From Alphaproteobacteria bacterium 33-17 (lineage in GTDB: Bacteria > Pseudomonadota > Alphaproteobacteria > Rickettsiales > 33-17), in contig MKSX01000009.1 of NCBI GenBank assembly GCA_001897445.1, positions 87,904 through 151,903 of the forward strand: DNA of 64,000 bases, given 5' to 3'. The notes under the pieces are model-generated. The model was not told the origin of the DNA. It saw only the letters and a program-made list of their open reading frames with translations, and made no database searches. Made by a program: the position numbers and the translations under genes. Within the stretch, counting starts at the first letter, position 1; every line of letters starts with the position of its first letter. This document shows, piece after piece, positions 33,154 to 42,120 of this stretch.

Positions 33154-34923
33154 TCACTGTGCGTTTTCCAATGTTTTGTGAATGCTTTCTAATAAAATAT
33201 GATGCTCGTAGGGTTTGTAGATTACCTGAACATCGGGGAAAAGTGTTTTAATTTCTAAAATTTCTGGAGAGGTGCTGTTGACGCCCGTTTGTAAAATAAC
33301 TGGAATGCCTGCATATTCAGGATTTTTTCTAATTATTTTTAAAAATTCATATCCATTCATTACCGGCATCATTAAATCAAGTAAAATTAAATCTATTTTA
33401 TGATTTTTAAGCGCTTCTATACCCTCTATGCCATTTAAGGAATGCACAACTTTAAGATGGCTTTGCTTGTATATCATCAGGTTAAAAAGATCATGCGATG
33501 ATTGTTCATCATCGATAAATAATATTTTGCTAATAGCTTGAGGTGTATGTTTTTCTAGATTGTTACTATTTGTGTTAAGCAGAGTTATTTCATTTGCTGG
33601 CAGTAATATATTAAAAATAGCGCCATTTGGCTTGTTGTGCTCAGCCCATATTTTTCCATTGTGTGCCTCTACTATTTCTTTGGAAATTGCAAGGCCAAGA
33701 CCTGTGCCACCTGCTTTGTTATCGGTAAGAGAGCTTTGTATAAATGGTTCAAATATATTATCAATTTCATTAAGCGGAATACCAATTCCTTCATCCTGAA
33801 TAATTATTTTAATTGCAGGTAATTTGTTAATTAAATCTTGTTCAAATTTAACTGTAATTTTGCCTTCTTTCGTAAACTTTACGGCATTATTGAAAATATT
33901 TCTTAGTAACTGTGATATTCTAAGCTCATCGCCACTTAGTAATACGCTTTTAAAGCCTTTAAAATCATGATAGATTTCGATCTTTTTGTTATTTAAGTAT
34001 AGCTCTTCAACTTCCTCTAAAATATCTGTCATGATATCTATAAGATTAATGTCTCTGTAGTGAAACTGCATTTTACCAGCTGTGATTTTAGATAAATCAA
34101 GAATATTGTTAACAAATTTAGCTAGTCTTGCATTATTTTTTGCAATCTTTTTTAAATATTCGTATTTGTCGTTGTCAGAAATTTTATCCCAAACATCTAC
34201 TAATATTTGCGAAATCCCGTTTGCACCATGAATTGGCATTCTAATTTCATGGCTTAAGTTATTTAAAATTTGAGTCTTTATATTGAGAGCTTGTTCTAGT
34301 TGAAAAGTACGTTCTTTAACTTTATTTTCTAAATCTTGATTGATTAATGAAAGCGTTTTCATCCATTCATCTTTTTCTTTATTTTTATGAGACTTACTAA
34401 AAGAGAAGGCCAGGCATATTAATATTACCCATGTGCCGTTGATTATAAAATTATTAAGATTATCGAAATCAATAAGAGGGGTGCCAAAATTTACTAGATA
34501 AGTTAGGTAACCTAATATAATGCCGACAATCAATAAAATAATAAAATTAATCCACTCTAATAGCATTATCATTAGGAAGATACACAGAGTCCAGTTCAGA
34601 ACCCAATTCATAGAAAAATGATTTATTAATGAAAGATAAGTACAGAAAAATGGCAGACAGTAAGTTACAGTAAAAAGCCAAAAAAAACTTAAAAATGGTT
34701 TTATAAAAGATGGCCATCTTTTATAAAAAAGCAAAGCAAGACATAATAGACCTGCGAATATTCTAAGGCCTAAATGCTCATATGCTTCACCATTATAATA
34801 TTTCCATACTATATAAAAAATCGGATAATTAATTATTCCGTATATAGAAAATATCTTCCGCTCTCCATTTGAAGGAAAGTAAAGTATCTTTTGGATCAAT
34901 TTTTTTGTTGACTTTGTAATCAT
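33154..34923 (-). CDS. Hybrid histidine kinase with CqsS/LqsS-like membrane sensor
   Basis: The N-terminal sensor (about 1-175) has six hydrophobic helices and segments very like Vibrio CqsS: NYPIFYIVWKYYNGEAYEHL followed by GLR, and WLFTVTYCLPFF. CqsS and Legionella LqsS bind alpha-hydroxyketone autoinducers (CAI-1, LAI-1). Then come a linker coiled coil, the HisKA domain with phospho-His225 in LSHEIRMPIHG, the HATPase domain (IIQDEGIGIPLNEID, GGTGLGLAISKEI) and a receiver domain with phospho-acceptor Asp516 in ILLDLMMPVMNGYEFL. No synthase (CqsA/LqsA-like) gene is seen in the window. Another ligand is possible. Confidence 0.85.
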   Translation of the reverse strand: MITKSTKKLIQKILYFPSNGERKIFSIYGIINYPIFYIVWKYYNGEAYEHLGLRIFAGLLCLALLFYKRWPSFIKPFLSFFWLFTVTYCLPFFCTYLSLINHFSMNWVLNWTLCIFLMIMLLEWINFIILLIVGIILGYLTYLVNFGTPLIDFDNLNNFIINGTWVILICLAFSFSKSHKNKEKDEWMKTLSLINQDLENKVKERTFQLEQALNIKTQILNNLSHEIRMPIHGANGISQILVDVWDKISDNDKYEYLKKIAKNNARLAKFVNNILDLSKITAGKMQFHYRDINLIDIMTDILEEVEELYLNNKKIEIYHDFKGFKSVLLSGDELRISQLLRNIFNNAVKFTKEGKITVKFEQDLINKLPAIKIIIQDEGIGIPLNEIDNIFEPFIQSSLTDNKAGGTGLGLAISKEIVEAHNGKIWAEHNKPNGAIFNILLPANEITLLNTNSNNLEKHTPQAISKILFIDDEQSSHDLFNLMIYKQSHLKVVHSLNGIEGIEALKNHKIDLILLDLMMPVMNGYEFLKIIRKNPEYAGIPVILQTGVNSTSPEILEIKTLFPDVQVIYKPYEHHILLESIHKTLENAQ

Positions 34924-35014
34924 TAATATAATATAAAAAAACTTTAATTCTATTAAATAATTTTATAGTAATTATTTAATTAACGCAATCATAAATTAAA
35001 CTGGATCTCTATAA

Positions 35015-36484
35015 ATGATATATGATATAGCCGTTATAGGTGATGGAATAATAGGCTTGTCAATTGCTTATCAATTATCCAAAGAATCAAGTCTTAAAAT
35101 AGCAGTAATTGGTAAAAACTCTTACAATAATTCAGCGAGTTTAGCTGCAGGCGCTATGCTAAATTGTTTTGCTGAAATTACAAGGGATAGCTTTAAAAAT
35201 CAGTATACTAAAAGCAAATTTGACTTATCTTTCAATGCCTTAGACATGTGGCCAGATTGGCTTGATGAACTTAACTCGCAAGTAGATTCTAGTAAAAAAG
35301 TAAGAATAGACAATGAAACTTTTGTAGTTTTAAATTCTAAATCAGGAAAACTGGACAGCGATAATTTTGATACTATGACAACTGCTCTAAAGGAGTATAA
35401 ACAGCCTTGGCAATTTGTTGACTACAGGGATATTGAAGGATTTGACCCAAGCGAAGAAAGCAGGCCTCTAAGGTCTATTAGGCTTGATAAAGAGGGGTCT
35501 ATAGAGTCTGGTAAATTCATTAATTTACTTAAGCAAGTCCTTGAATCTAAACAAAATGTTACTTTTGTAAATCAAATAGTAAATGATATAAATTGTAATT
35601 TTTATGGAATAAATTCTGTTAATTTAGATAATGGAGAAAAGGTTTCTGCTGATAAATTCATATTTGCAGCAGGGGTATATACTCAAAATCTTTTGGATAA
35701 GTTACCTCAAATTAATGAACGTATCCCGAGGGTTCTTTCCGGAACTGGTTATGCTGCTGTAATTGACCAGTCATATGAAAATAAAATTAAGTCTGTAATT
35801 AGAACGCCCAATAGATCAGGTGCTTGCGGTCTTCATGTGGTTCCAAATGGCGAAAATTTATATATTGGTGCTACTAATAATGTGTGTTTTACGCCAACTA
35901 CGCAGCCAAAAATGGGGCTTCTTCAATTTTTAATGAACTGCACAATTGAGCAAATTAACTATAGGTTGTATAACTCAAATATTATTGAAACTAGGTTTGG
36001 TAATAGGCCTGTAAGTGTTGATACATTCCCACTAATTGGTAAAACCTCAATGGATAATTTGTGGGTAGTTACGGGTACATACCGCGATGGTTTCCATCAG
36101 TCCCCTTTTATAGCCAAAAATATTGCTAATGATGTGTTAGGAAAAGAAGCGAATATAGATCCATTATTCTTACCTGAAAGAGATTTAATAGTATCTATGA
36201 AAGATATAGAGGATTCAATTGAGGAAACTAGCCAGCATTATATTGCAGGGCTTATTGAGCATAGCTTTAAGCTGCCTAAACTCTTCCCAGAAGAATCACT
36301 AAGGAAGCTATTTGTAGAAAAATTTAGAAGGGTTTATGATGAACTGGGTATTTCATATCCATTAAGTCCTGACATTTTATTTATGTTTGAACTTGACGGA
36401 CAAAAAGATGATAACATGGAATATTTTAAAAACTATAAATTTACCAGAAGTCTTGAAGTTATCAGTAATGATAATGTAGCTTAG
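35015..36484 (+). CDS. FAD-dependent amine/amino-acid oxidase (DAO family)
   Basis: The N-terminal FAD dinucleotide-binding motif IAVIGDGIIGLSIAYQLSKE is typical of the DAO (D-amino-acid oxidase, glycine oxidase) family. The middle carries DKEGSIESGKFINLLKQVL, and the C-terminal FAD-binding tail is LIGKTSMDNLWVVTGTYRDG followed by FHQSPFIAKNIANDVLG. The last about 110 residues are an extra region I cannot place. The substrate is unknown; oxidation of an amine or amino acid is the family role. It is monocistronic and lies at the boundary of the glycan locus, convergent to the sulfotransferase-fold gene. Confidence 0.8.
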   Translation: MIYDIAVIGDGIIGLSIAYQLSKESSLKIAVIGKNSYNNSASLAAGAMLNCFAEITRDSFKNQYTKSKFDLSFNALDMWPDWLDELNSQVDSSKKVRIDNETFVVLNSKSGKLDSDNFDTMTTALKEYKQPWQFVDYRDIEGFDPSEESRPLRSIRLDKEGSIESGKFINLLKQVLESKQNVTFVNQIVNDINCNFYGINSVNLDNGEKVSADKFIFAAGVYTQNLLDKLPQINERIPRVLSGTGYAAVIDQSYENKIKSVIRTPNRSGACGLHVVPNGENLYIGATNNVCFTPTTQPKMGLLQFLMNCTIEQINYRLYNSNIIETRFGNRPVSVDTFPLIGKTSMDNLWVVTGTYRDGFHQSPFIAKNIANDVLGKEANIDPLFLPERDLIVSMKDIEDSIEETSQHYIAGLIEHSFKLPKLFPEESLRKLFVEKFRRVYDELGISYPLSPDILFMFELDGQKDDNMEYFKNYKFTRSLEVISNDNVA

Positions 36485-36537
36485 TTCTAGAGCAGTAGTC
36501 AAACGATAAGTAATATTAACTTTGACTACTATTTTTA

Positions 36538-37713
36538 TTATTTGTTATAAATTAATTCTAGCTCGGCCTGCTGTTTATTTTGAAAAATATGGCTTCTGAT
36601 AATAATTCTTCGGATGTTGATATAATCTAGAGCCCAGATTAATGGCCATAATAATCTTGAAAGCTTAGTTTTTAATTTTAATCTTTTAAAAATGTACTCC
36701 ACGCGGTTTTTATAATATTCTATGTCTTTTTCAAACTCAAAAATAGGTAAAAACGATAAAAAATTGTACTTCGCGTTATCTTTAGCCGGGTAATAGGTTT
36801 TTATCATTTTTCCAATCGACACTATGCGTTCTTTATCATAGATATTAAGAATATCTATGTGTTTTTGTCCGATAGTTTCTTCGTTTTGACCATTTACTCT
36901 TGCACTTTCTTTACGGTTCCACCATTTATAGCCACAAAATGTACTATCAAGCAGGCAGTCATTCCAATCAATACTTAACCACTTACATAAAGCAGCAAGA
37001 GATTCATGTTTATTGCTATGTAAATCCTCAAGTTTTAATGCGCCATAAGTAGAATTAGAAGTTTTATAATAAGGAACTATACCATGAACTTTGTATCTGC
37101 CAATATGTTGGGATTCATCTGAATATATCTGAGAAATAGCTGATTCTAAGGCATTTACTTTAAGCCAAACCGTATTTTTAGCAATATGTTTTGCAAGAGA
37201 ACCTATATTTTGAATTGGTTCTCTTAGCATATATAAAAAGTACACATGTTCAAAATCTTCGCATAAAGCTTGTGCCACAGATTTTTTTTGGCTGTGAATA
37301 GGGAAAACCATGTATTGTGCATTTGTAATATCTCTTCCTAAAGCTAAGTTATAGCTTTTCATCATTGATATATAAAAATCTTTTCTTGTAAATTTCTCAG
37401 GAAAAAAATCCTCAAAGTATTTAAGGTATAAATCTTTATCTATCGAAGCATTTTTGTTATGGTTGTCTCCCATATCATTCAAGCCATGTACTTCTTGTAA
37501 ATGAGTATTAGAATCAAAGAAATAATTAAAATCATTTAAATGTTCGCTAATTATATTGTCATGGGTTAAATTGCTGTATTTACTAAACCATAATTTATAA
37601 GCTTCATAGCCGAAAAGTCCGGGTAATGATAATACCTGAGGATGACCATCAAGGTAACTATGCATTAAAGTTGTTCCACTTGTACCAAAATTTTGTATAG
37701 CTAATATTTTCAT
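36538..37713 (-). CDS. Sulfotransferase-fold protein, candidate phosphoramidate or sulfate transferase
   Basis: The start MKILAIQNFGTSGTTLMHSYL fits the sulfotransferase 5'-phosphosulfate-binding loop, GTSGTTLM followed by LDGHP, and YMLREPIQNIGSLAKHI fits the 3'-phosphate-binding motif (Arg...Ser). Sulfotransferases use the 3'-phosphorylated donor PAPS. Here the divergent operon lacks ATP sulfurylase but makes a 3'-phosphorylated cytidine phosphoramidate, so this protein could be the phosphoramidate transferase instead. I use the ATG at 37713 (MKILAIQ) since the longer frame adds a hydrophobic segment unlike the family. Both the family call and the alternative substrate are by eye. Confidence 0.65.
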   Translation of the reverse strand: MKILAIQNFGTSGTTLMHSYLDGHPQVLSLPGLFGYEAYKLWFSKYSNLTHDNIISEHLNDFNYFFDSNTHLQEVHGLNDMGDNHNKNASIDKDLYLKYFEDFFPEKFTRKDFYISMMKSYNLALGRDITNAQYMVFPIHSQKKSVAQALCEDFEHVYFLYMLREPIQNIGSLAKHIAKNTVWLKVNALESAISQIYSDESQHIGRYKVHGIVPYYKTSNSTYGALKLEDLHSNKHESLAALCKWLSIDWNDCLLDSTFCGYKWWNRKESARVNGQNEETIGQKHIDILNIYDKERIVSIGKMIKTYYPAKDNAKYNFLSFLPIFEFEKDIEYYKNRVEYIFKRLKLKTKLSRLLWPLIWALDYINIRRIIIRSHIFQNKQQAELELIYNK

Positions 37714-37823
37714 ATATTTAATTAAATTATTAAATTTAAAATTTTCTATTAAAATATTTATACAAAGCAATAACATATAGCAAGTTTTTTAAAATAACTT
37801 TTGATGTCTATGATAAATATTAA

Positions 37824-37850
37824 TTGCAACAGGTAGTGAAATAGTATAAT
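37824..37850 (+). promoter_or_regulatory. Candidate promoter of the phosphoramidate operon
   Basis: TTGCAA (37824-37829) and a perfect TATAAT (37845-37850) are separated by 15 bases, about 50 bases before the first gene. The spacer is short but the boxes are good for sigma-70. The same intergenic stretch must hold the divergent promoter. Confidence 0.4.
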
Positions 37851-37900
37851 TAAGGATTGAATAATACATCCAAATATAAATTTTTAGATATTAAGCAAGT

Positions 37901-38428
37901 ATGCATAATTTAAAATCTCCTTTTGTTATCTGGGTAACTGGTCTTGCGGGTAGCGGTAAAACTACGCTGGCAAATTTGCTTTATGAAAATTTAAAAAACA
38001 CATTTAATATAGTTAAGCTTGATGGCGATGATCTGAGGGCAGTTTTCAACGACGAAGTCAATTATGATGAAAGTAGCCGTAAAAAAATTGCCTTTAGAAA
38101 CGCAAGGCTTTCTAAATTTTTATCTGATCAAAATGTAAATATAATTATACCAACAATTTCACTTTTCCATGATGTTCAGAAATGGAGCCGTGAGAATATT
38201 ACAAATTATATTGAAATATTTGTAGACACGCCAATGAAAATACTTTTGGAGCGAGATCAAAAGAATTTATATTCAAAAGCTTTAAAAGGCGAAATAACTG
38301 ATGTTGTTGGGGTTGATATAACCCCTCAGTTTCCAATTCAACCTGATTATGTATTTAAACCAGAGAATAATATAAATCAGTTTGTTAATAATTTTATAAA
38401 GGAGAATCTAAATGAGCACTGCAATTAA
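37901..38428 (+). CDS. APS-kinase-like protein, candidate cytidine diphosphoramidate kinase (Cj1415-like)
   Basis: The P-loop GLAGSGKT (residues 14-21) and DGDDLRAVFNDEVNYDESSR belong to the adenylylsulfate-kinase fold. In Campylobacter jejuni the paralogous Cj1415 phosphorylates the 3'-OH of cytidine diphosphoramidate, using ATP. The neighbouring genes here are the other enzymes of that pathway, so I prefer that role to sulfate activation; no ATP sulfurylase gene is present in the window. Length 175 residues. The next gene overlaps its end by 17 bases. Confidence 0.75.
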   Translation: MHNLKSPFVIWVTGLAGSGKTTLANLLYENLKNTFNIVKLDGDDLRAVFNDEVNYDESSRKKIAFRNARLSKFLSDQNVNIIIPTISLFHDVQKWSRENITNYIEIFVDTPMKILLERDQKNLYSKALKGEITDVVGVDITPQFPIQPDYVFKPENNINQFVNNFIKENLNEHCN

Positions 38429-39188
38429 ACATGGCGACTTTACTGGTCTGGCATCTAATTATTCAAAATACCGTCCCGCATATAGCGAATATGTACTTGA
38501 TGCAATTGCCGGATATTTAAATAAAGGCACAAGCATAAATTGTGCTGACGTAGGTGCTGGTACTGGTATCTGGACAAGAATGCTTGCTAAGAAATTTAAT
38601 AATCGTATATTTGCTGTTGAGCCTAATGAAGACATGAGAAATCATGGTATTAATGACAGCCAGGCGACAGGTGTTATCTGGGCTGAAGGTACTGGTGAAA
38701 ATACCAATCTTCCAAGTGATAGTTTTGACTTAGTAAGCATGGCATCGTCATTTCACTGGGTGGACTTTCAAAAAGGTATGCAGGAATTTCATAGGATTCT
38801 TAAAAAAGACGGATGTTTTGTAGCTCTTTGGAACCCAAGAGTAATTGAATACAACCCATTATTTATTGAAATTGAAAATTACCTTAATGAGCTTAATGGT
38901 AACATTTCACGCGTTTCATCAGGATCTTCAGAGTTTGTTGATAATTTGGCTAAAAACTTCGCTACACTAGAAAACTTTGGTGATGTTTTATACCTTGAGG
39001 GTTTTCACACTCAACACTTCACAAAAGAAACCTACTTGGGCGTATGGAATTCAGTAAATGATATCAGACACCAACTTGGTGAAGAAAAGTTTGAAAAATT
39101 CCTAAACTTTATCAACGGATTATTCCCTGAAAATGAAGAAATTGAAGTTTTATATAAAACTCGTGCGTGGATAGTTAGAAAAAAATAA
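38412..39188 (+). CDS. Class I SAM-dependent methyltransferase (Cj1419/Cj1420-like)
   Basis: The protein has motif I CADVGAGTGIWTRMLAKK (SAM binding), an acidic residue at the end of strand 2 (FAVEPNEDM) and motif DLVSMASSFHWVDFQKGMQE. The N-terminus HGDFTGLASNYSKYRPAYSE is a form I associate with this methyltransferase group. In C. jejuni, Cj1419 and Cj1420 are methyltransferases of the O-methyl phosphoramidate cluster, one of which methylates the phosphoramidate O or a precursor. Only one copy is present here. It overlaps the kinase gene by 17 bases and precedes the glutamine-kinase gene by 14. Confidence 0.7.
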   Translation: MSTAIKHGDFTGLASNYSKYRPAYSEYVLDAIAGYLNKGTSINCADVGAGTGIWTRMLAKKFNNRIFAVEPNEDMRNHGINDSQATGVIWAEGTGENTNLPSDSFDLVSMASSFHWVDFQKGMQEFHRILKKDGCFVALWNPRVIEYNPLFIEIENYLNELNGNISRVSSGSSEFVDNLAKNFATLENFGDVLYLEGFHTQHFTKETYLGVWNSVNDIRHQLGEEKFEKFLNFINGLFPENEEIEVLYKTRAWIVRKK

Positions 39189-39202
39189 TTTAGGCAAATC
39201 AT

Positions 39203-41518
39203 ATGTTCACATTTAAAACCAAGGCTAGCACGCTTGATGAAATGGCTAATCTAGTTACAAAAGCTAGTGTTTTGCCGCAGTTTATTGTTATCAAAGAAGA
39301 CTGGAAAAATGATAGTAGGCTGGTATTAGATGAGTTTTATAAATCATGCACTTTTGCGGAATCTAAGCTTGTAGTTAGAAGCAGCGCAATGAACGAAGAT
39401 CAAGATGGCTCTTCTATGGCAGGAAGATATACTTCGGTTTTAAATGTAGAACATGTAAACCTGCCTGATGCAATTGATCAGGTATTTGAATCATATGAAT
39501 ATGATAATCCAGAAGATCAGGTTTTAATACAGCCTATGCTAAACAACGTTGTAGCTAGCGGTGTGGCGTTTAGCTTAGATCCTAATACTTCGGCTAAATA
39601 TTTTGTTATAAATTATGATGATTTTTCGGGTAGCACTGATTCTGTAACTTCTGGTAAGATCAATACAAAAAGCTATTACTATCATCATACTTCTCAGGTA
39701 AGAGCTGAGCCTACTTTTCTCAATAATGTGATTGACCTGATGAGAGAGCTGATGCAGGTTACAAAACAAAATAACCTGGACGTTGAATTTGCTCTTGATG
39801 ATAACAATGAATTGTATTTATTTCAGGTAAGACCGCTATTTGTTAATCAGGATAATAATAAATATGCTGATAATAATGAAATTGAAAGAGTATATAAAAC
39901 TGTAGCTAATAAAATGGCTAAGCACCCTCACTTGCTAGGTGATAAAGCTATATTCGGCGTAATGCCTGACTGGAATCCTGCTGAAATGATTGGCATTAGA
40001 CCTGATGCGCTTGCGCTATCTCTTTATAGGACGCTTATTACAGATAGTATTTGGGCTTATCAGCGTAATAATTATGGCTATATGGATTTACGTAGTTTTC
40101 CGCTAATGCTGTGTTTTGGTGGCACTCCTTTTATAGATACTAGAGTAAGCTTTAACTCATTTATTCCAAAAACCCTAGATCATGAAATAGCTAACAAACT
40201 TGTAAATTATTATACAGAATGTTTAGAGGCTGACCCAAGCTTACATGATAAAGTTGAATTTAAAATTGTATTTTCCTGTTATAGCTTTGATGTGCAAGAT
40301 AGAATTCAGATATTAAAGCAGAATAACTTTAATGACAGCGAAATAGAGGCTATTTTATTAAGCTTACTAGATCTTACAAACAATATTTTGCATGGTGAAA
40401 ATGCTCCCTGGAAGCAAGACTATAGTAAAATTGAGATTCTTGAAAAACGTAGGGACGAATTATTAAATAGTAATTTAGATACGTTATCAAAACTATACTG
40501 GCTAATAGAAGATACCAAAAGATACGGAACTTTACCATTTGCAGGCCTTGCAAGAGCTGGCTTTATTGCTGTACAGTTACTTAACTCATTAGTAAATGTA
40601 GGAGTTATTTCTACTAAAGAAAAAGAATCTTTTATGCTATCGATTAACTCAGTTAGCTCGCAAATGACAAGAGATCTTCATCAGCTACCAAAACAAAATT
40701 TCCTTCAAAAATATGGCCATTTAAGACCAGGTACTTACGATATTAATTCTTATAGATATGACGAAAAACCAGATTTATATTTTGAGTGGGAAAACATTCA
40801 GGTTAATATTGAAAATGATGGTCATGAGTTTAGTTTAAGTATTCCTCAGATCAAGAAAATCGATTGCCTGCTTAAGGATCATAATATTAAAGCTAATGTA
40901 ATCGAGCTCTTTGACTTTATTACTACAGGTATTGAGGGTAGGGAATATGCTAAGTTTATCTTTACTAAAAACGTTAGTGATTATTTATCGTTGCTGGAAA
41001 AATATTGCGAAAATTTTGATATTTCCCGTGAGGACTGTGCATATATATCAGTAGATGATGTCATGGAACTATATTACAATAGCTATGACCCGAAAGAGTT
41101 TTTAACAGAGTCAATTGCAAAAGGTAAGCAAAAGCATTCTGTTGCTAAATCAATTTGTTTGCCACCACTTATTTGTAATCCTGAAGATGTATACGCATTT
41201 CATATTCCAGATACGCAGCCTAATTTTGTAACGCAGCTTAAAACCAGAGGGAATATTGCATTTACGGCAAATCCTGATTCTATGAAAAATGCTATTGTAC
41301 TAATACCAAGTGCTGACCCGGGGTTTGACTGGATATTTACCTATAATATCAAAGGCTTTATAACTCAGTATGGTGGGGCTAATTCTCATATGGCTATTAG
41401 GGCAGGTGAGCTTTCAATTCCTGCAGCTATTGGTGTTGGTGAAAAATTATATCAAAATCTGACCAAAGCTAAAAACATTGAACTTGATTGCCTAAATAAT
41501 AAAATTATTGTTTTATGA
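39203..41518 (+). CDS. PEP-utilising-type phosphotransferase, candidate L-glutamine kinase (Cj1418-like)
   Basis: Residues of about 1-220 form an ATP-grasp-like domain of the pyruvate phosphate dikinase type: KLVVRSSAMNEDQDGSSMAG at about 53-72, and EFALDDNNELYLFQVRP near 200. The C-terminal swivel domain has GGANSHMAIRAGELSIPAAI with the phospho-His729. Length 771 residues is close to Cj1418 of C. jejuni. Cj1418 phosphorylates the amide nitrogen of L-glutamine with ATP, giving AMP and phosphate, and so makes the N-P bond. Its position next to a Cj1417-like and a Cj1416-like gene supports that function. The stop overlaps the next start (ATGA). Confidence 0.8.
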   Translation: MFTFKTKASTLDEMANLVTKASVLPQFIVIKEDWKNDSRLVLDEFYKSCTFAESKLVVRSSAMNEDQDGSSMAGRYTSVLNVEHVNLPDAIDQVFESYEYDNPEDQVLIQPMLNNVVASGVAFSLDPNTSAKYFVINYDDFSGSTDSVTSGKINTKSYYYHHTSQVRAEPTFLNNVIDLMRELMQVTKQNNLDVEFALDDNNELYLFQVRPLFVNQDNNKYADNNEIERVYKTVANKMAKHPHLLGDKAIFGVMPDWNPAEMIGIRPDALALSLYRTLITDSIWAYQRNNYGYMDLRSFPLMLCFGGTPFIDTRVSFNSFIPKTLDHEIANKLVNYYTECLEADPSLHDKVEFKIVFSCYSFDVQDRIQILKQNNFNDSEIEAILLSLLDLTNNILHGENAPWKQDYSKIEILEKRRDELLNSNLDTLSKLYWLIEDTKRYGTLPFAGLARAGFIAVQLLNSLVNVGVISTKEKESFMLSINSVSSQMTRDLHQLPKQNFLQKYGHLRPGTYDINSYRYDEKPDLYFEWENIQVNIENDGHEFSLSIPQIKKIDCLLKDHNIKANVIELFDFITTGIEGREYAKFIFTKNVSDYLSLLEKYCENFDISREDCAYISVDDVMELYYNSYDPKEFLTESIAKGKQKHSVAKSICLPPLICNPEDVYAFHIPDTQPNFVTQLKTRGNIAFTANPDSMKNAIVLIPSADPGFDWIFTYNIKGFITQYGGANSHMAIRAGELSIPAAIGVGEKLYQNLTKAKNIELDCLNNKIIVL

Positions 41519-42120
41519 CAGTAGCTTTAGTAACAATGCGCAGGGATTATTTCCCAGATTATAAAGAATATAGAGATTCTATTGATCCTAAATTAATAGA
41601 TTTCTTACAGTTATTTGATATTCAGGTAGTTTTGATACCTAATCATTTTGCAAATTTTGAGGCAATTGTTAATCATATTTCCTGCGATATTGTGATATTA
41701 TCAGGTGGGGGAAGTGTTAATGAAAATGATACGGAATCTCTTGATCGTATACATATAGAAAACTATTTAATTGATCATGCAATTAGAAATAATAAGAAGG
41801 TTTTCGGTATTTGCAGGGGCATGCAGGCTATACTTAAGTATTTTAAAAATCCTATGAAATCCATAGAAAATCATGTGAGATTGCGTCACAATTTAATTGA
41901 TCAAAATGGCCAAGTTGTTACCAATGTCAATAGTTATCATAATAATGGTTTTAATAATATAAGTGACCGGGAAATAGATGTTCTATACAGAGCGCCTGAC
42001 AATACTATAGAATGCATAAAGCATAGTAAATATAACATTATGGGCGTTATGTGGCACCCTGAAAGGGAAGAAAATTTCAAAGAATTTGACATCAATTTAT
42101 TTAAAGGGTTTTTACAATAA
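41515..42120 (+). CDS. Class I glutamine-amidotransferase-like hydrolase, candidate gamma-glutamyl-CDP-amidate hydrolase (Cj1417-like)
   Basis: The nucleophile elbow VFGICRGMQAIL holds Cys100, and GVMWHPEREENF holds the catalytic His181 and Glu183. The N-terminus EYRDSIDPKLIDFLQLF and ILSGGGSVNENDTES resemble Cj1417 of C. jejuni, which cleaves CDP-L-glutamine to cytidine diphosphoramidate and glutamate. The 201-residue length is the same as that enzyme. It overlaps the glutamine-kinase gene by 4 bases (ATGA) and abuts the next gene, so translation is coupled. An ordinary gamma-glutamyl hydrolase role is possible but the neighbours argue against it. Confidence 0.8.
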   Translation: MTVALVTMRRDYFPDYKEYRDSIDPKLIDFLQLFDIQVVLIPNHFANFEAIVNHISCDIVILSGGGSVNENDTESLDRIHIENYLIDHAIRNNKKVFGICRGMQAILKYFKNPMKSIENHVRLRHNLIDQNGQVVTNVNSYHNNGFNNISDREIDVLYRAPDNTIECIKHSKYNIMGVMWHPEREENFKEFDINLFKGFLQ

